A stretch of 64,000 nt of DNA from Kribbella italica (GTDB lineage: Bacteria; Actinomycetota; Actinomycetes; Propionibacteriales; Kribbellaceae). A program made the position numbers and the translations under genes. The stretch is from assembly GCF_014205135.1 (NCBI RefSeq), contig NZ_JACHMY010000001.1, positions 6,200,001 to 6,264,000 of the forward strand, read 5' to 3'. Within the stretch, counting starts at the first letter, position 1. The number at the start of each line of letters is the position of its first letter. Positions 22,704 to 32,010 of this stretch are shown piece by piece. A model generated the notes under the pieces. That model ran no database searches. It was given only the letters and a program-made list of their open reading frames with translations, and was not told the DNA's origin.

Positions 22704-24950
22704 TTGCAGAATCCGGTCCAGTCCGAACAGTTTCACCTGACCACGTTCTACGCGGCGCTGGACCGCGAGCGCGGCCAGGCCGAGACCCGGCGCGAGAGCG
22801 AGCAGGTGGCCGGGACGCGGAACGCGCAGGCTCTGCACCAGCGCGACGGCCGGGTCCGTGACCTGAACGCCCGGCTCGCCCGGCTGAACGCCGCCGAGGA
22901 GGGCCTGTACTTCGGCCGGCTCGACGACAGCGACGGCGAGGTCCTGCACCTCGGCCGGATCGGCCTGCACGACGAGGACTACGAGCCGCTGCTCGTCGAC
23001 TGGCGCGCGCCTGCCGCGCGCCCGTTCTACGTGGCAACAGCCGTGCACAACCAGGGCGTCGTACGGCGTCGGCACATCCAGAGCCGGCTGCGCAAGGTGG
23101 TCGACGTCCAGGACGAGCAGCTCGATCTCGGCCGGACGGCGGAGGGTGAGTCGCGACTCGGGACCGGCGTGATGGGCGAGGCCGTCCTGCTGAAGGCGCT
23201 CGAGGCCCGCCGGACCGGCTCGATGGAGTCGATCGTGCAGACGATCCAGGCCGACCAGGACCGGATCATCCGCTCCGAGCTGCCCGGCGTACTGGTCGTT
23301 CAAGGCGGTCCCGGAACGGGAAAGACCGCCATCGCATTGCACCGGGCCGCTTACCTTCTGTACACCCATCGCGATCAGCTGGAAAAGCGCGGAATTCTCG
23401 TGGTCGGGCCGAATCCGACGTTCTTGAAGTTCATCGGGCAGGTGCTTCCGTCGCTGGGTGAGGACGGTGTTCGTCTCGTCACACTGGCCGAGCTGTACCC
23501 CGGTCTGACCGCGACCCGGCCGGAGTCCGCCGAGGCGGGCGAGGTGAAGGGCCGCGCGGTGATGGCCGAGGTGATCGCCCAGGCCGTCGCGGACCGGCAG
23601 TGGGTGCCGGCGAAGCCGCTCGAGGTGACCGTCGACCGGACCGTCCTGCGGCTCGACCCGACCGTCGCCGAGGAGGCGCGAGCCAGGGCGCGCGAGCGGC
23701 GGCTGACGCACAACCAGGCCCGGCCGTTCTTCCTGACCGAGATCGTCGACGCGCTCGTCGACCAGTATGCCGAGATCATCGGCGCCGACCCGCTCGGCGG
23801 CGAGAACCTGCTCGACGAGTACGACCTGGCCGAGCTGCGCAAGGAGGTGATCGCCGAGCCGGCCGTGCAGGAGCTGTTGCATCGTCTTTGGCCGAACCTG
23901 AGCCCCCGCGAACTGCTGGTCGACCTGTACGGCGACGAGCGCCGCCTCGCCGAGGCGGCTCCGCAGCTGAGCGAGCTGGATCGCGAGCACCTGCTCCGGT
24001 ACGGCGACGACTGGAGCCCGGCCGACGTACCGCTGCTCGACGAGGCGGCCGAGCTGCTCGGGGACGACGGGCAGGAGGCGGCCCGGCTGAAGGCGGAGCG
24101 GGCGCGCGCGATCGCTTATGCGCAAGGGTCTCTCGACGTCCTGAGCGGGTCGGGGTCGACGGACTTCGACGAGGACGACGAGTCGGAGGTGCTGACCGCG
24201 CGGGACCTCCTGGACGCGGAGGCGCTGGCCGAGCGGTACGAGGCGGACGACGACCGGACGCTGGCCGAGCGGGCCGCGGTGGATCGGCGGTGGACGTACG
24301 GGCACGTGATCGTCGACGAGGCGCAGGAGTTGTCGCCGATGGCGTGGCGGGCGATCGCGCGGCGGTGCCCGTTGCGCTCGATGACGCTGGTCGGCGACGT
24401 CGCGCAGACCAGCGCGGCTGGTGGCGGGACGAGCTGGCAGCAGGCGCTGGCGTCGAGCTTCGGCGATCGCTGGCGGCTCGCGGAGCTGACGATGAACTAC
24501 CGGACGCCGGCCGAGGTGATGGAGCTGGCCGGGCACGTGCTGCAGCTGGTGGATCCGACGGTGAAGGCGCCGGAGTCGGTCCGGTCGACCGGGGTGAAGC
24601 CGTGGCACGTCGACGTCGTACCGGCTGATCAGGCGGCGTACGTCAGCAAGGTCGCCGGCGAGGAGGTCCAGCACGGGCAGGTCGGGGTGATCACCTCACG
24701 GCTGCGGCTGGAGCTCGTGCAGGAAGCGGTCGGCGAGCTGGCGGATGTGACGGTGCTGACTGTCGCCGGTGCGAAGGGGCTCGAGTTCGACTCGGTCCTG
24801 GTGGTCGATCCCGAGGGCATCATGCTCGAGTCGCCGCGCGGCCTGCGCGACCTGTACGTCGCGCTGACGCGCTGCACGCAGCGGCTCGGCGTGATCGGCG
24901 AGTTGCCTGAAGTGCTGGCCGAGTCAGACGCCTGGGACATCAGGAGTTAG
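22704..24950 (+). CDS. helR: HelD-family RNA polymerase recycling ATPase, HelR type
   Basis: A 748-residue UvrD-like superfamily 1 protein of the actinobacterial HelD/HelR group. Walker A is GGPGTGKT (residues 201-208); VIVDEAQELSPMAW is motif II, LVGDVAQT motif III, MNYRTP motif IV region, VAGAKGLEFDSV motif V and LYVALTRCTQRL motif VI. The N-terminal coiled coil (TTFYAALDRERGQ onwards) enters the RNA polymerase secondary channel; an acidic stretch DFDEDDESE (about 487-495) could be the primary channel loop. HelR removes rifamycins from polymerase. TTG 22704 is chosen because AAGGGG lies 6 bases upstream; TTG 22698 abuts that site. Confidence 0.85.
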   Translation: MQNPVQSEQFHLTTFYAALDRERGQAETRRESEQVAGTRNAQALHQRDGRVRDLNARLARLNAAEEGLYFGRLDDSDGEVLHLGRIGLHDEDYEPLLVDWRAPAARPFYVATAVHNQGVVRRRHIQSRLRKVVDVQDEQLDLGRTAEGESRLGTGVMGEAVLLKALEARRTGSMESIVQTIQADQDRIIRSELPGVLVVQGGPGTGKTAIALHRAAYLLYTHRDQLEKRGILVVGPNPTFLKFIGQVLPSLGEDGVRLVTLAELYPGLTATRPESAEAGEVKGRAVMAEVIAQAVADRQWVPAKPLEVTVDRTVLRLDPTVAEEARARARERRLTHNQARPFFLTEIVDALVDQYAEIIGADPLGGENLLDEYDLAELRKEVIAEPAVQELLHRLWPNLSPRELLVDLYGDERRLAEAAPQLSELDREHLLRYGDDWSPADVPLLDEAAELLGDDGQEAARLKAERARAIAYAQGSLDVLSGSGSTDFDEDDESEVLTARDLLDAEALAERYEADDDRTLAERAAVDRRWTYGHVIVDEAQELSPMAWRAIARRCPLRSMTLVGDVAQTSAAGGGTSWQQALASSFGDRWRLAELTMNYRTPAEVMELAGHVLQLVDPTVKAPESVRSTGVKPWHVDVVPADQAAYVSKVAGEEVQHGQVGVITSRLRLELVQEAVGELADVTVLTVAGAKGLEFDSVLVVDPEGIMLESPRGLRDLYVALTRCTQRLGVIGELPEVLAESDAWDIRS

Positions 24951-25519
24951 TGGTCGGCGCAGCACTTCTGCTGGTGTTCGGCTTCGAAGGGGATGAGGAC
25001 GCCGCCGGCCGCGGGCTGGACCTGGAGAACGATCTGGCCTTCACGGCGTACGGGCCGGACGAAGTCGCGGGTGTCGATGACGGTGGCGTCGGTGATCGGT
25101 AGGCCGCCGATCGCCTCGACGTAGTCGATCCCGGCCTTGGCGCGGAGATCAGCAGCCGTCTGTACGCCGTACGCGTGCTCGCGGCCGGGCCAGCGGACCA
25201 GGCGACCGGTGCCCAGGGCGGTCTCGACCGCGGCGACGTACGCACCGCGCACCAGGTTGCTCGGGCCGGCGAGGTCGGGGGCGGTCGCGCCGGGGTGGGT
25301 GAAGGCCGATCCCGCGCCGTGGTCGGTGCACCAGGCGCGGACGTGGTCCTCGAGTTCGTCCGTCGGCGCGGTGATGGAGACGGCGAGGTGCGGGGTCTCG
25401 CCCCCGGTGATCATGTGCGTGCACGCGATCACCGGGGTCGGCGCCGGGCCGAGCAGTTCGTGCAGAACGTGCTCGGCCGCGGCGGTGTCGCGGCTGCCCG
25501 CGTCGACGGCGATGATCAC
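24947..25519 (-). CDS. unknown protein coupled to the PHP gene
   Basis: A 190-residue protein I cannot assign. It begins (GTG 25519) VIIAVDAGSRDTAAAEHVLH and ends with HQQKCCADH, a cluster of two Cys and two His that could bind metal. A central GRLVRWPGREHAYGVQTAAD segment is rich in charged residues. No signal peptide or membrane helix. Its GTG start overlaps the TGA of the PHP gene (GTGA), so the two are translationally coupled and probably act together. Confidence 0.7.
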   Translation of the reverse strand: MIIAVDAGSRDTAAAEHVLHELLGPAPTPVIACTHMITGGETPHLAVSITAPTDELEDHVRAWCTDHGAGSAFTHPGATAPDLAGPSNLVRGAYVAAVETALGTGRLVRWPGREHAYGVQTAADLRAKAGIDYVEAIGGLPITDATVIDTRDFVRPVRREGQIVLQVQPAAGGVLIPFEAEHQQKCCADH

Positions 25520-27276
25520 TTTTTCGGGAGCACCCAGATCGGGTTCGTGTAGAACCACAGGTCCGCCCACGGGTCGGCGTCGCCGACCACGTCGAACTGC
25601 GGGCCCGCAGGGTCGATCGCCGTACCGAGGTAGCCCGGCTGGCTGCGGTTGCCGTCGGTGCCGCGGACCCGGACGTAGAACGGCTCCTCGGCGCGACCCA
25701 GCGGCAGCACCAGCTCGAACGTGCCGCGCTTGCCCGAGGTGTCCCACTGCCGGACGACCTTGGTGTCGGGAGCGGTGAACGTGTCGCGGTTGCTGACCGT
25801 GCCCTTGACCGCGCCGCGGATCGCGTCGACCCGGTTCAGCTTCGGGACGAAGTTCGACCAGTTCGGCATCGTCTGGGCGGTGATCCGGACGACCAGCTCG
25901 ACCGCGCGGCCGCGCCGTACGGTCAGCGCGCCGCCGAGCGGCTCGCCGTACCGGTGGCCGACCTCGCGGACCTCGACCTCGACGCCCTTGGCGAGCATGC
26001 CGTGGTCGACCCACATCCGGCCGGCCCGCAGGCCTTCCATCACCGACAGGTAGTCGCGGCGGTCGGCGCCGACGTGGGTGCGGCTGTAGTAGCCGGGGAA
26101 GAAGTCGCCCGCGGTCCGGTTCACGGTGTTGCCGTAGACCGGGTCCATGTAGCGGCCGTCGCGGTCGAACTGGGCCTGGTCGGAACCGTCGGGGCGGCGG
26201 GCCGTCTCGTTCCAGTTCACGTGGCTGTCGGAGTTCGCGCTGATCCACCAGGGCTTGCCCTCGGCGAGCAGGCTGTCCCACAGACCGCCGACGGTCGCGG
26301 TCATCCAGTCGAAGCCACCCCAGGTCCGGTAGGACTCGGCCGGGTAGCCGGCGAAGGAGTTCGCGCCCGGCGCGTTGCCGTAGAAGCCACGGGCCGAGGC
26401 GCCGCCGATCGAGGCCGGCAGACCGGCGGCCTGGTGGCCGGGCGCGCCCTCGAAGCCGATCGCGATCCGCGGGTCGGCGTCGCGCCAGTTGCGGATCTCG
26501 TGCGGGCTGTCGATGCCGTTGCGGGCCGGGTGGTTGGCCAGGAACAGCGCGTCCTGGACCCGGCGGCGGTCGACCTGCTGACCGAGCCACTGGATGCCGG
26601 AGACCGCGAGCTGCTCGTTGGCCGGGGTGTTCCCACTCGCGTTCTTCACGCTGCCGTCGTAGCTGTTCTCGAACTGCTTGAGGACCTCGACCTCGCGGCT
26701 GCCCGGCGCGACGAAGACGGTACCGTGCTCGGCGGCCGGGATGTTCCACTCCAGGCCCTGGAAGATCAGGGTGTTCTTCAGCTCGCTCCGGGCCGCCTTG
26801 ATCTGCGGGTTGACCAGGTCGACGCCGATCCGGGCGTGGGTGGCGCCACCGTGGTCGGTGATCACCAGCCAGTCCAGCCCGTACGCCGACGCGTGGCGGG
26901 CCTGGTCGATCACCCGGTACATGCCGTCCGAGCTCAGCTGCGTGTGGATGTGGTGGTCGCCGGCCAGCCAGACGTTCGGGCGCTTGTGCCGCTGGAAGAT
27001 CCAGCCCGGCACGTTCTTCGGCGTCGCGGCGGCGGCCGCCTGCGCGCCGGTGACGGCCAGCGCCGCCGTACCGCCGAGGATGCCGGCCGAGCGCAGCAGC
27101 GACCGGCGGCTCACCTCGGACGGCGAGAGGTCCGCGTCCGGGATCGACTCGTCCAGCGCGGCCAGCGTCGTGGCGTCCAGCTCGGTGTTCGGGTGGTGGT
27201 GGTCGTGCTCGTGGCCGTGCCCATGGCCGTGTCCATGCCCGTGGCCGTGACCGCTGTGGTCGTGGGAGTGTCCCAT
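25516..27276 (-). CDS. Tat-exported PHP-domain protein with His-rich N-terminus
   Basis: A 586-residue protein. Residues 1-30 are a run of HG/HD repeats (MGHSHDHSGHGHG then more); next is a twin-arginine signal (SRRSLLRSAGILGGTAALAV, about 56-75) and a PHP-type metal-dependent phosphoesterase domain with LAGDHHIHTQLSSDG, VITDHGGATH, HGTVFVAPG, ANHPARNG and SANSDSHVNW as the metal ligands. The C-terminal ~170 residues are beta-rich (VEVEVREVGHRYGEPLGGA). The enzyme is presumably exported and folded with metal in the cytoplasm. Placing the His-rich tract before the Tat signal is unusual. Substrate unknown. Confidence 0.85.
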   Translation of the reverse strand: MGHSHDHSGHGHGHGHGHGHGHEHDHHHPNTELDATTLAALDESIPDADLSPSEVSRRSLLRSAGILGGTAALAVTGAQAAAAATPKNVPGWIFQRHKRPNVWLAGDHHIHTQLSSDGMYRVIDQARHASAYGLDWLVITDHGGATHARIGVDLVNPQIKAARSELKNTLIFQGLEWNIPAAEHGTVFVAPGSREVEVLKQFENSYDGSVKNASGNTPANEQLAVSGIQWLGQQVDRRRVQDALFLANHPARNGIDSPHEIRNWRDADPRIAIGFEGAPGHQAAGLPASIGGASARGFYGNAPGANSFAGYPAESYRTWGGFDWMTATVGGLWDSLLAEGKPWWISANSDSHVNWNETARRPDGSDQAQFDRDGRYMDPVYGNTVNRTAGDFFPGYYSRTHVGADRRDYLSVMEGLRAGRMWVDHGMLAKGVEVEVREVGHRYGEPLGGALTVRRGRAVELVVRITAQTMPNWSNFVPKLNRVDAIRGAVKGTVSNRDTFTAPDTKVVRQWDTSGKRGTFELVLPLGRAEEPFYVRVRGTDGNRSQPGYLGTAIDPAGPQFDVVGDADPWADLWFYTNPIWVLPKK

Positions 27277-27464
27277 CGTGCGTCCTCTCGGATGGCGGAA
27301 TCCGGCGCGATCATCGCCTTTCTTCATGACGTGAAGGTGTTCTCCCGATGAACCGTCGGCACCACTGGTTGCCCCGTCGCCCTTCTTTTGCGACCATGTC
27401 GCGTTTGCCCTCCAACCATGGACAACCCGGCGCCGGGTGGCTTCACTGGGAGCAGGGGGAAACC

Positions 27465-28091
27465 ATGGGGAACTCGGGCACACGCTTCTCGGCCGGCAGT
27501 GCCTTCCTCGCTGCCGTCGCGGGGATCACCGCCGGGCTCGTCGCCGTACTGGTCACCGGGCTCGTCGTACTGGCGATGCACCAGCCGGAGGAGGCCGGGC
27601 CGAGGGTCCAGGCCGCCGCGCCCGCCCGGGTCGCCCAGCCGACACCGGCTGCAACCGTGCCGGTGACGCCCCGACCGAGCTCGACCGCGGCGTCGGTGAA
27701 GGCGTTCGGGGACGTCCGTGAACTGCCGGTGGGGCTGCTGTGCCGGGACTTGAAGAAGCGCGGGTACGGGTACGTCGCCGCCGTCGACTACTGGAAGGTG
27801 CAGGGCCAGCCTCAGCGGATGGATGCCGACCGCAACGGAATCCCCTGCGAGCCGGAGTACTCCCGCGCCGAGGTCGGGAAGTACTGGCAGGGCCGCAAGG
27901 TGAGCACACTGGCCTCGGTCCCGGACGGCCTGTTCTGCCGCGATCTGGTCGCACTCGGAGCGTCGTACGGCGAAGCGGTGACGTACTGGTGGTACGCGGG
28001 AATGCCGGACCGATTGGATGCCGACGGCAACGGCATACCGTGCGAGAAGGTGTACGCCCCGGAGGTGGTCGAGGCGTTCTGGCGTCAGTGA
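27465..28091 (+). CDS. membrane-anchored double excalibur-like protein
   Basis: A 208-residue protein with an N-terminal hydrophobic segment (FLAAVAGITAGLVAVLVTGL, about 12-31), a Pro/Ala-rich spacer, then two copies of an excalibur-like calcium-binding unit, each with two Cys: LLCRDLKKRGYGY...MDADRNGIPCE and LFCRDLVALGASY...LDADGNGIPCE. The DxDxNGIPCE loops are EF-hand-like and the cysteines probably form disulfides, so the domains lie outside the cell. ATG 27465 follows AGCAGGGGGAAA. The 3' end overlaps the epoxide hydrolase by 7 bases. Confidence 0.82.
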   Translation: MGNSGTRFSAGSAFLAAVAGITAGLVAVLVTGLVVLAMHQPEEAGPRVQAAAPARVAQPTPAATVPVTPRPSSTAASVKAFGDVRELPVGLLCRDLKKRGYGYVAAVDYWKVQGQPQRMDADRNGIPCEPEYSRAEVGKYWQGRKVSTLASVPDGLFCRDLVALGASYGEAVTYWWYAGMPDRLDADGNGIPCEKVYAPEVVEAFWRQ

Positions 28092-29224
28092 GCGCGGAGC
28101 GGGCGGCAGAAGTCTCGGAGGTCTTCGACAAGGACCTCGGGGACTTCTAGGGCGGCGAAGTGGCCGCCGTGGGGGTGTTCGGTCCAGTGGGTGAGGTGGT
28201 GGGTGCGGGCGAGGATGTGGCGCATTGCTGGGTCGGTGGGGAACACGGCGACTCCGGTGGGGACTCCGGGCTTGGTCAGTGGGCTGGTGGGTTCGCCGTA
28301 GAGGGTGGCCGAGGTGGCGCTGGTGTTGGTGAACCAGTAGAGGCAGACGTCGGTGAGGATGTGGTCGAGGGCGAAGTCCGGCAGTGGGCGGGCCGGGTCG
28401 GACCAGTCGTGGAACTTTTCCAGGATCCAGGCGAGCTGGCCGACGGGTGAGTCGCTCAGGGCGAAGGCGAGCGTCTGCGGTTTGGTGCCCTGCAGTTCCG
28501 CGTACGCCGTACCGGTCGCTCGGACGTGGTCGGCGAAGGTGAGTTTGGCCTGGTCGGTCGGGCTGAGGTCGTCGAAGTCGCCGGGGCGGTAGCCGGGGTC
28601 GGTGGACGGGTGGGCCAGGCCGCCGTTGAGGTGTACGCCGATGACGTGGTCGGGGGCGACCTGGCCGAGCAGTGGGGAGACGACCGAGCCGGTGTCGCCG
28701 CCTTGGGCGACGTACCGGTCGTAGTCGAGGCGGTCCATCAGGGTGGCCCAGGCGTGGGCGATGCGGAGATGGTCCCAGCCGAGGTCCTCGAGAGGGACCG
28801 AGAAGCCGTGGCCGGGGACCGAGGGGGCGACGACGTGGAAGGCGTCTGCGGGGTCGCCGCCGTGCGCCTGGGGGTCGGTGAGCGGGCCGATGACGTCGAG
28901 GAACTCGGCGACCGAGCCGGGCCAGCCGTGGGTGAGGATCAGCGGGAGTGCGTTCGGCTCGGGTGAACGGACGTGCAGGAAGTGGATCGGCTGGCCCTCG
29001 ATCGTAGTGGTGAACTGCGGGAAGGCGTTCAGGCGGGCTTCCCACGTGCGCCAGTCGTACTCGTCCAGCCAGTGCCCGACGACCTGCCGGAGGTAGCTGA
29101 CCGGGACGCCACGGGACCAGTCGTCGGCGGCGGGGAGCTCGCGGGGCCAGCGGGTCCGGGCAAGGCGGCATCGGAGGTCGTCGAGCTCGCTCTGCGGGAC
29201 GGCGATCCGGAAGGTGTCGATCAT
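28085..29224 (-). CDS. epoxide hydrolase family protein
   Basis: A 379-residue alpha/beta hydrolase with the N-terminal EHN domain (FRIAVPQSELDDLRCRLART, WLDEYDWRTWEARLNAFPQF). LILTHGWPGS is the oxyanion HGxP motif, and VAQGGDTGSVVSP carries the nucleophile Asp; HPHGGHFAALE holds the catalytic His. It opens epoxides via an ester intermediate. Its ATG (29224) overlaps the TGA of the MocR gene by 4 bases, so the regulator and enzyme form a coupled operon. Confidence 0.87.
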   Translation of the reverse strand: MIDTFRIAVPQSELDDLRCRLARTRWPRELPAADDWSRGVPVSYLRQVVGHWLDEYDWRTWEARLNAFPQFTTTIEGQPIHFLHVRSPEPNALPLILTHGWPGSVAEFLDVIGPLTDPQAHGGDPADAFHVVAPSVPGHGFSVPLEDLGWDHLRIAHAWATLMDRLDYDRYVAQGGDTGSVVSPLLGQVAPDHVIGVHLNGGLAHPSTDPGYRPGDFDDLSPTDQAKLTFADHVRATGTAYAELQGTKPQTLAFALSDSPVGQLAWILEKFHDWSDPARPLPDFALDHILTDVCLYWFTNTSATSATLYGEPTSPLTKPGVPTGVAVFPTDPAMRHILARTHHLTHWTEHPHGGHFAALEVPEVLVEDLRDFCRPLRAH

Positions 29225-30630
29225 GACCTGAGAGTGCCCACCGCGTCGGCCAGCAAATCGATGCCCTCAGCAACTTCTTTCGCGCTGAGGCTGCCGTACC
29301 CGAAGACCAGGCCCGGCGGGCCGGGCGGGGTGAACCAGTACGGCGTGAGCGGGTAGACGCCGACCTCGCGGGCACGGGCTGCCTCGGCGACGGCCTCGGC
29401 GGGGAGGTCGGGCGGCAGCCAGGTGAGCAGGTGGAGTCCGGCCGAGATGCCGATCGGCTTGAAGTCGGGGAGGCGGTCGGCCAGTTGGGTGACGAGGAGA
29501 TCGCGGAGGTTCCGGTAGCGCGGGCGCATCCGGCGCAGGTGGCGGTCGAACTCGCCGCGCGCGATGAAGTCGGCAAAAGTCAGCTGGTCCAGGACCGACG
29601 AGCCGCGGTCGTCGACCAGTTTCGCCGCGGCGATCGGCTCGACCAGTGCGTCCGGGAGGATCAGCCAGCCGAGGCGAAGGCCGGGCGCGAGGGTCTTGCT
29701 CGCCGTACCGGCGTAGACGACGCGGTCCGGGGCCAGGCCCTGGATGGCGCCGATCGGCTCGCGGTCGTAGCGGTACTCCGCGTCGTAGTCGTCCTCGAGG
29801 ATCAGCGCGTTCCGGCGGACGGCCCACTCGACCAGCGCGGCGCGGGTCTCGGGCGACGCGACGGCGCCGATCGGCATCTGGTGAGCGGCGGTGACCAGGA
29901 CGAGGTCCGCGCCGGAGCGGTCGAGGGCGTCGACGTCCACGCCCGAGTCGAGAACCGGTACGCCGACCACCTCCAGACCGGCCGCGACCGCGACGTTGCG
30001 CAGCTCGTAGTCGGACGGGTCCTCGAGCGCGATCCGTCGGTAGCCGGCCGCGACCAGGACCTGGAACAGCAGCCGCGAGCCCTGGGCGAAACCGTGGTAG
30101 ATCAGCATGTTCTCCGGCCGGGCCGACGTACCGCGGACGCGGTTGAGGTAGTCGGCCAGCGCCTCGCGGAGGTCGAGCGCGCCCTGGCCGCTCAGGTAGG
30201 AGAAGGTCCGGTGCGGGGTCTCGTTCAGGACGCGGCGGACGGATCGGAGCCAGGCCGCGCGGGGGAACTGGGTGACGTCGGGGCGGCTGTACTTGAAGTC
30301 GATCCGCGGCGGGCCGGCCGGTTGGCGGTTGGCCCGGGTCGCCGGCTGCGGGCGCGCGGTCTGAGCGACCTGGGTGTAGCCGCCGGTGCGGCTGACCAGG
30401 TAGCCCTCGGCGACGAGCTGCTGATACGCCTCGACCACGACGCCGCGGGACAGGCCGAGGTCGTTCGCGAGCGCGCGGGAGGACGGCAGTACGGCGTCCG
30501 CACGGAGCAGGCCTTCGCGGATCCGCTCGCGGATGCCGGTCTCCAGCTGCTGGTGCAAGGGCACGGCGCTGTTGCGCTCAATCTCGACCAGCAGCTCACC
30601 GGTACCGGAACCGGTCCTCGAACGGCTCAT
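29221..30630 (-). CDS. MocR/PdxR-type GntR-aminotransferase regulator
   Basis: A 469-residue fusion: GntR winged helix at residues 15-90 (PLHQQLETGIRERIREGLL, LPSSRALANDLGLSRGVVVE) joined to a fold type I aminotransferase-like domain with the PLP lysine in YAGTASKTLAPGLRLGW. The usual HQxPTG motif reads HQMPIGA. PdxR members control pyridoxine synthesis, but many MocR proteins control neighbouring genes; here the coupled epoxide hydrolase and the divergent FAD oxidase at 30705 are candidates. Confidence 0.88.
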   Translation of the reverse strand: MSRSRTGSGTGELLVEIERNSAVPLHQQLETGIRERIREGLLRADAVLPSSRALANDLGLSRGVVVEAYQQLVAEGYLVSRTGGYTQVAQTARPQPATRANRQPAGPPRIDFKYSRPDVTQFPRAAWLRSVRRVLNETPHRTFSYLSGQGALDLREALADYLNRVRGTSARPENMLIYHGFAQGSRLLFQVLVAAGYRRIALEDPSDYELRNVAVAAGLEVVGVPVLDSGVDVDALDRSGADLVLVTAAHQMPIGAVASPETRAALVEWAVRRNALILEDDYDAEYRYDREPIGAIQGLAPDRVVYAGTASKTLAPGLRLGWLILPDALVEPIAAAKLVDDRGSSVLDQLTFADFIARGEFDRHLRRMRPRYRNLRDLLVTQLADRLPDFKPIGISAGLHLLTWLPPDLPAEAVAEAARAREVGVYPLTPYWFTPPGPPGLVFGYGSLSAKEVAEGIDLLADAVGTLRS

Positions 30631-30704
30631 GGAATTGGACCTTATCCGGGCGATGGGGCGCTGTCAGGGTGAAGACATCAGCCCTGTGGACAAGGAGACC
30701 TGCG

Positions 30705-31994
30705 ATGACGACGACTGAGATCCAGCGGCCGGTGCTGTTGCAGGCCGGCGACCCGGGATACGACGAAGCGCGGACGGTGTGGAACTCGATGGTCGATCGG
30801 CGTCCGGAGTTCATCGCCCGGTGTGCTTCCACGGCCGAAGTGGCCGCGGCGGTGAGGTTCGCGCGGAGCCGGTCGCTGGAGATCGGGGTGCGCTGCGGTG
30901 GGCACAACATCGCGGGGCTCGCGGTGCCGGACGGCGGGATGATGATCGACCTGACGCCGATGGGCGGCGTACGGGTTGATCCGGAGCGCCGGCTGGCGTG
31001 GGTGCAGGGCGGGGCGTTGCTCGGCGAGCTGGACCGGGCGGCGCAGGAGTTCGGGCTCGCCACCACCGCCGGGAACGTGTCGCACACCGGGGTCGGTGGG
31101 CTGACGCTGGGTGGCGGGATGGGGTGGCTGGCTCGCCGGTTCGGACTGGCCTGCGACAACGTCGTGTCGTACGAGGTCGTCACCGCTGACGGCGAGGTCG
31201 TGCGGGCTTCCGCTGACGAGAACGCGGAGCTGTTCTGGGGGTTGCGGGGTGGGGGCGGGAACTTCGGGATCGTGACGTCGTTCGAGTTCCGGCTGCACGC
31301 GGTGGGGACCCGGACGCTGGTCGCGGAGTTCTCGTACGGCGCCGGCGAGGGCTTCGAGGTGCTGGCGGGGTGGCGGGAGTTGAGCGCTGCCGCGCCGCGG
31401 GAGGCGACGTTCACCGCGTCGGTGGTGGGCGACGCCGTACAGGTCGGGTTCGTGTGGGTCGGGGATCCGGCCGAGGGCGCGGAGCTGCTGCCGGCGTTCC
31501 GCACGCTCGGAACCGTTGTCGAGGAGTCGGTCGAGCAATTGCCGTACCTCGTGCTGCAGACGCGGGACGACAACGTGCAGGGGCACCGGTTCCGGCGGTA
31601 CTGGAAGGGGCACTACTTCAAGGCGTTGCCGGACGAGGCGCTGCGGGCGTTGCTGCGCAATCCCGGGATCGGCGCGAGCCTGCAGGCGTACGGCGGAGCG
31701 ATCGCTGACGTGCCGGACGCGGCGGCTGCCTTCAGCCACCGGGACACGGCCTTCGAGTTCGTCACCGCGACGCGGTGGGAGGACCCGGCCGACGACGCGA
31801 CCCGGATCGCGATGGTGCGCGAGTACGCCGCCGGGCTCGAGCCGTACGCGTCGGGCGCGTACGTGAACACGCTCAACGGAGAGCCGGTACGGCGGGCGTT
31901 CCCGGCGGCGAAGCTCGCGCGGCTACGGGCGCTGAAGACGGTCTGGGACCCGGCGAACGTGTTCCACCTGAACCAGAACATCCTGCCGGGGTGA
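30705..31994 (+). CDS. FAD-binding oxidoreductase, BBE type
   Basis: A 429-residue berberine-bridge-enzyme-like oxidase. The PCMH FAD domain contains VRCGGHNIAGLAV, whose His is the usual 8-alpha-histidyl flavin attachment, and the GNVSHTGVGGLTLGGGMGWL loop; the second covalent Cys is not evident (FGLACDN may supply it). The C-terminal BBE motif is VYHLNQNI-like (VFHLNQNILPG). Start ATG 30705 follows AAGGAGA. Probably oxidises a sugar or secondary metabolite. Divergent from the MocR gene. Confidence 0.87.
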   Translation: MTTTEIQRPVLLQAGDPGYDEARTVWNSMVDRRPEFIARCASTAEVAAAVRFARSRSLEIGVRCGGHNIAGLAVPDGGMMIDLTPMGGVRVDPERRLAWVQGGALLGELDRAAQEFGLATTAGNVSHTGVGGLTLGGGMGWLARRFGLACDNVVSYEVVTADGEVVRASADENAELFWGLRGGGGNFGIVTSFEFRLHAVGTRTLVAEFSYGAGEGFEVLAGWRELSAAAPREATFTASVVGDAVQVGFVWVGDPAEGAELLPAFRTLGTVVEESVEQLPYLVLQTRDDNVQGHRFRRYWKGHYFKALPDEALRALLRNPGIGASLQAYGGAIADVPDAAAAFSHRDTAFEFVTATRWEDPADDATRIAMVREYAAGLEPYASGAYVNTLNGEPVRRAFPAAKLARLRALKTVWDPANVFHLNQNILPG

Positions 31995-32010
31995 TGGGTC
32001 CGCCGGGCCC

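Noticed and set aside
22626..24674. 682-residue minus-strand frame opposite helR
   Set aside because: It is the antisense of a helicase with full motif set; high-GC third-position bias produces such frames.
27324..29576. 750-residue minus-strand frame over the excalibur, epoxide hydrolase and MocR region
   Set aside because: Its sequence is Pro/Arg-rich shadow; the true epoxide hydrolase and MocR frames on the same strand have clear motifs.
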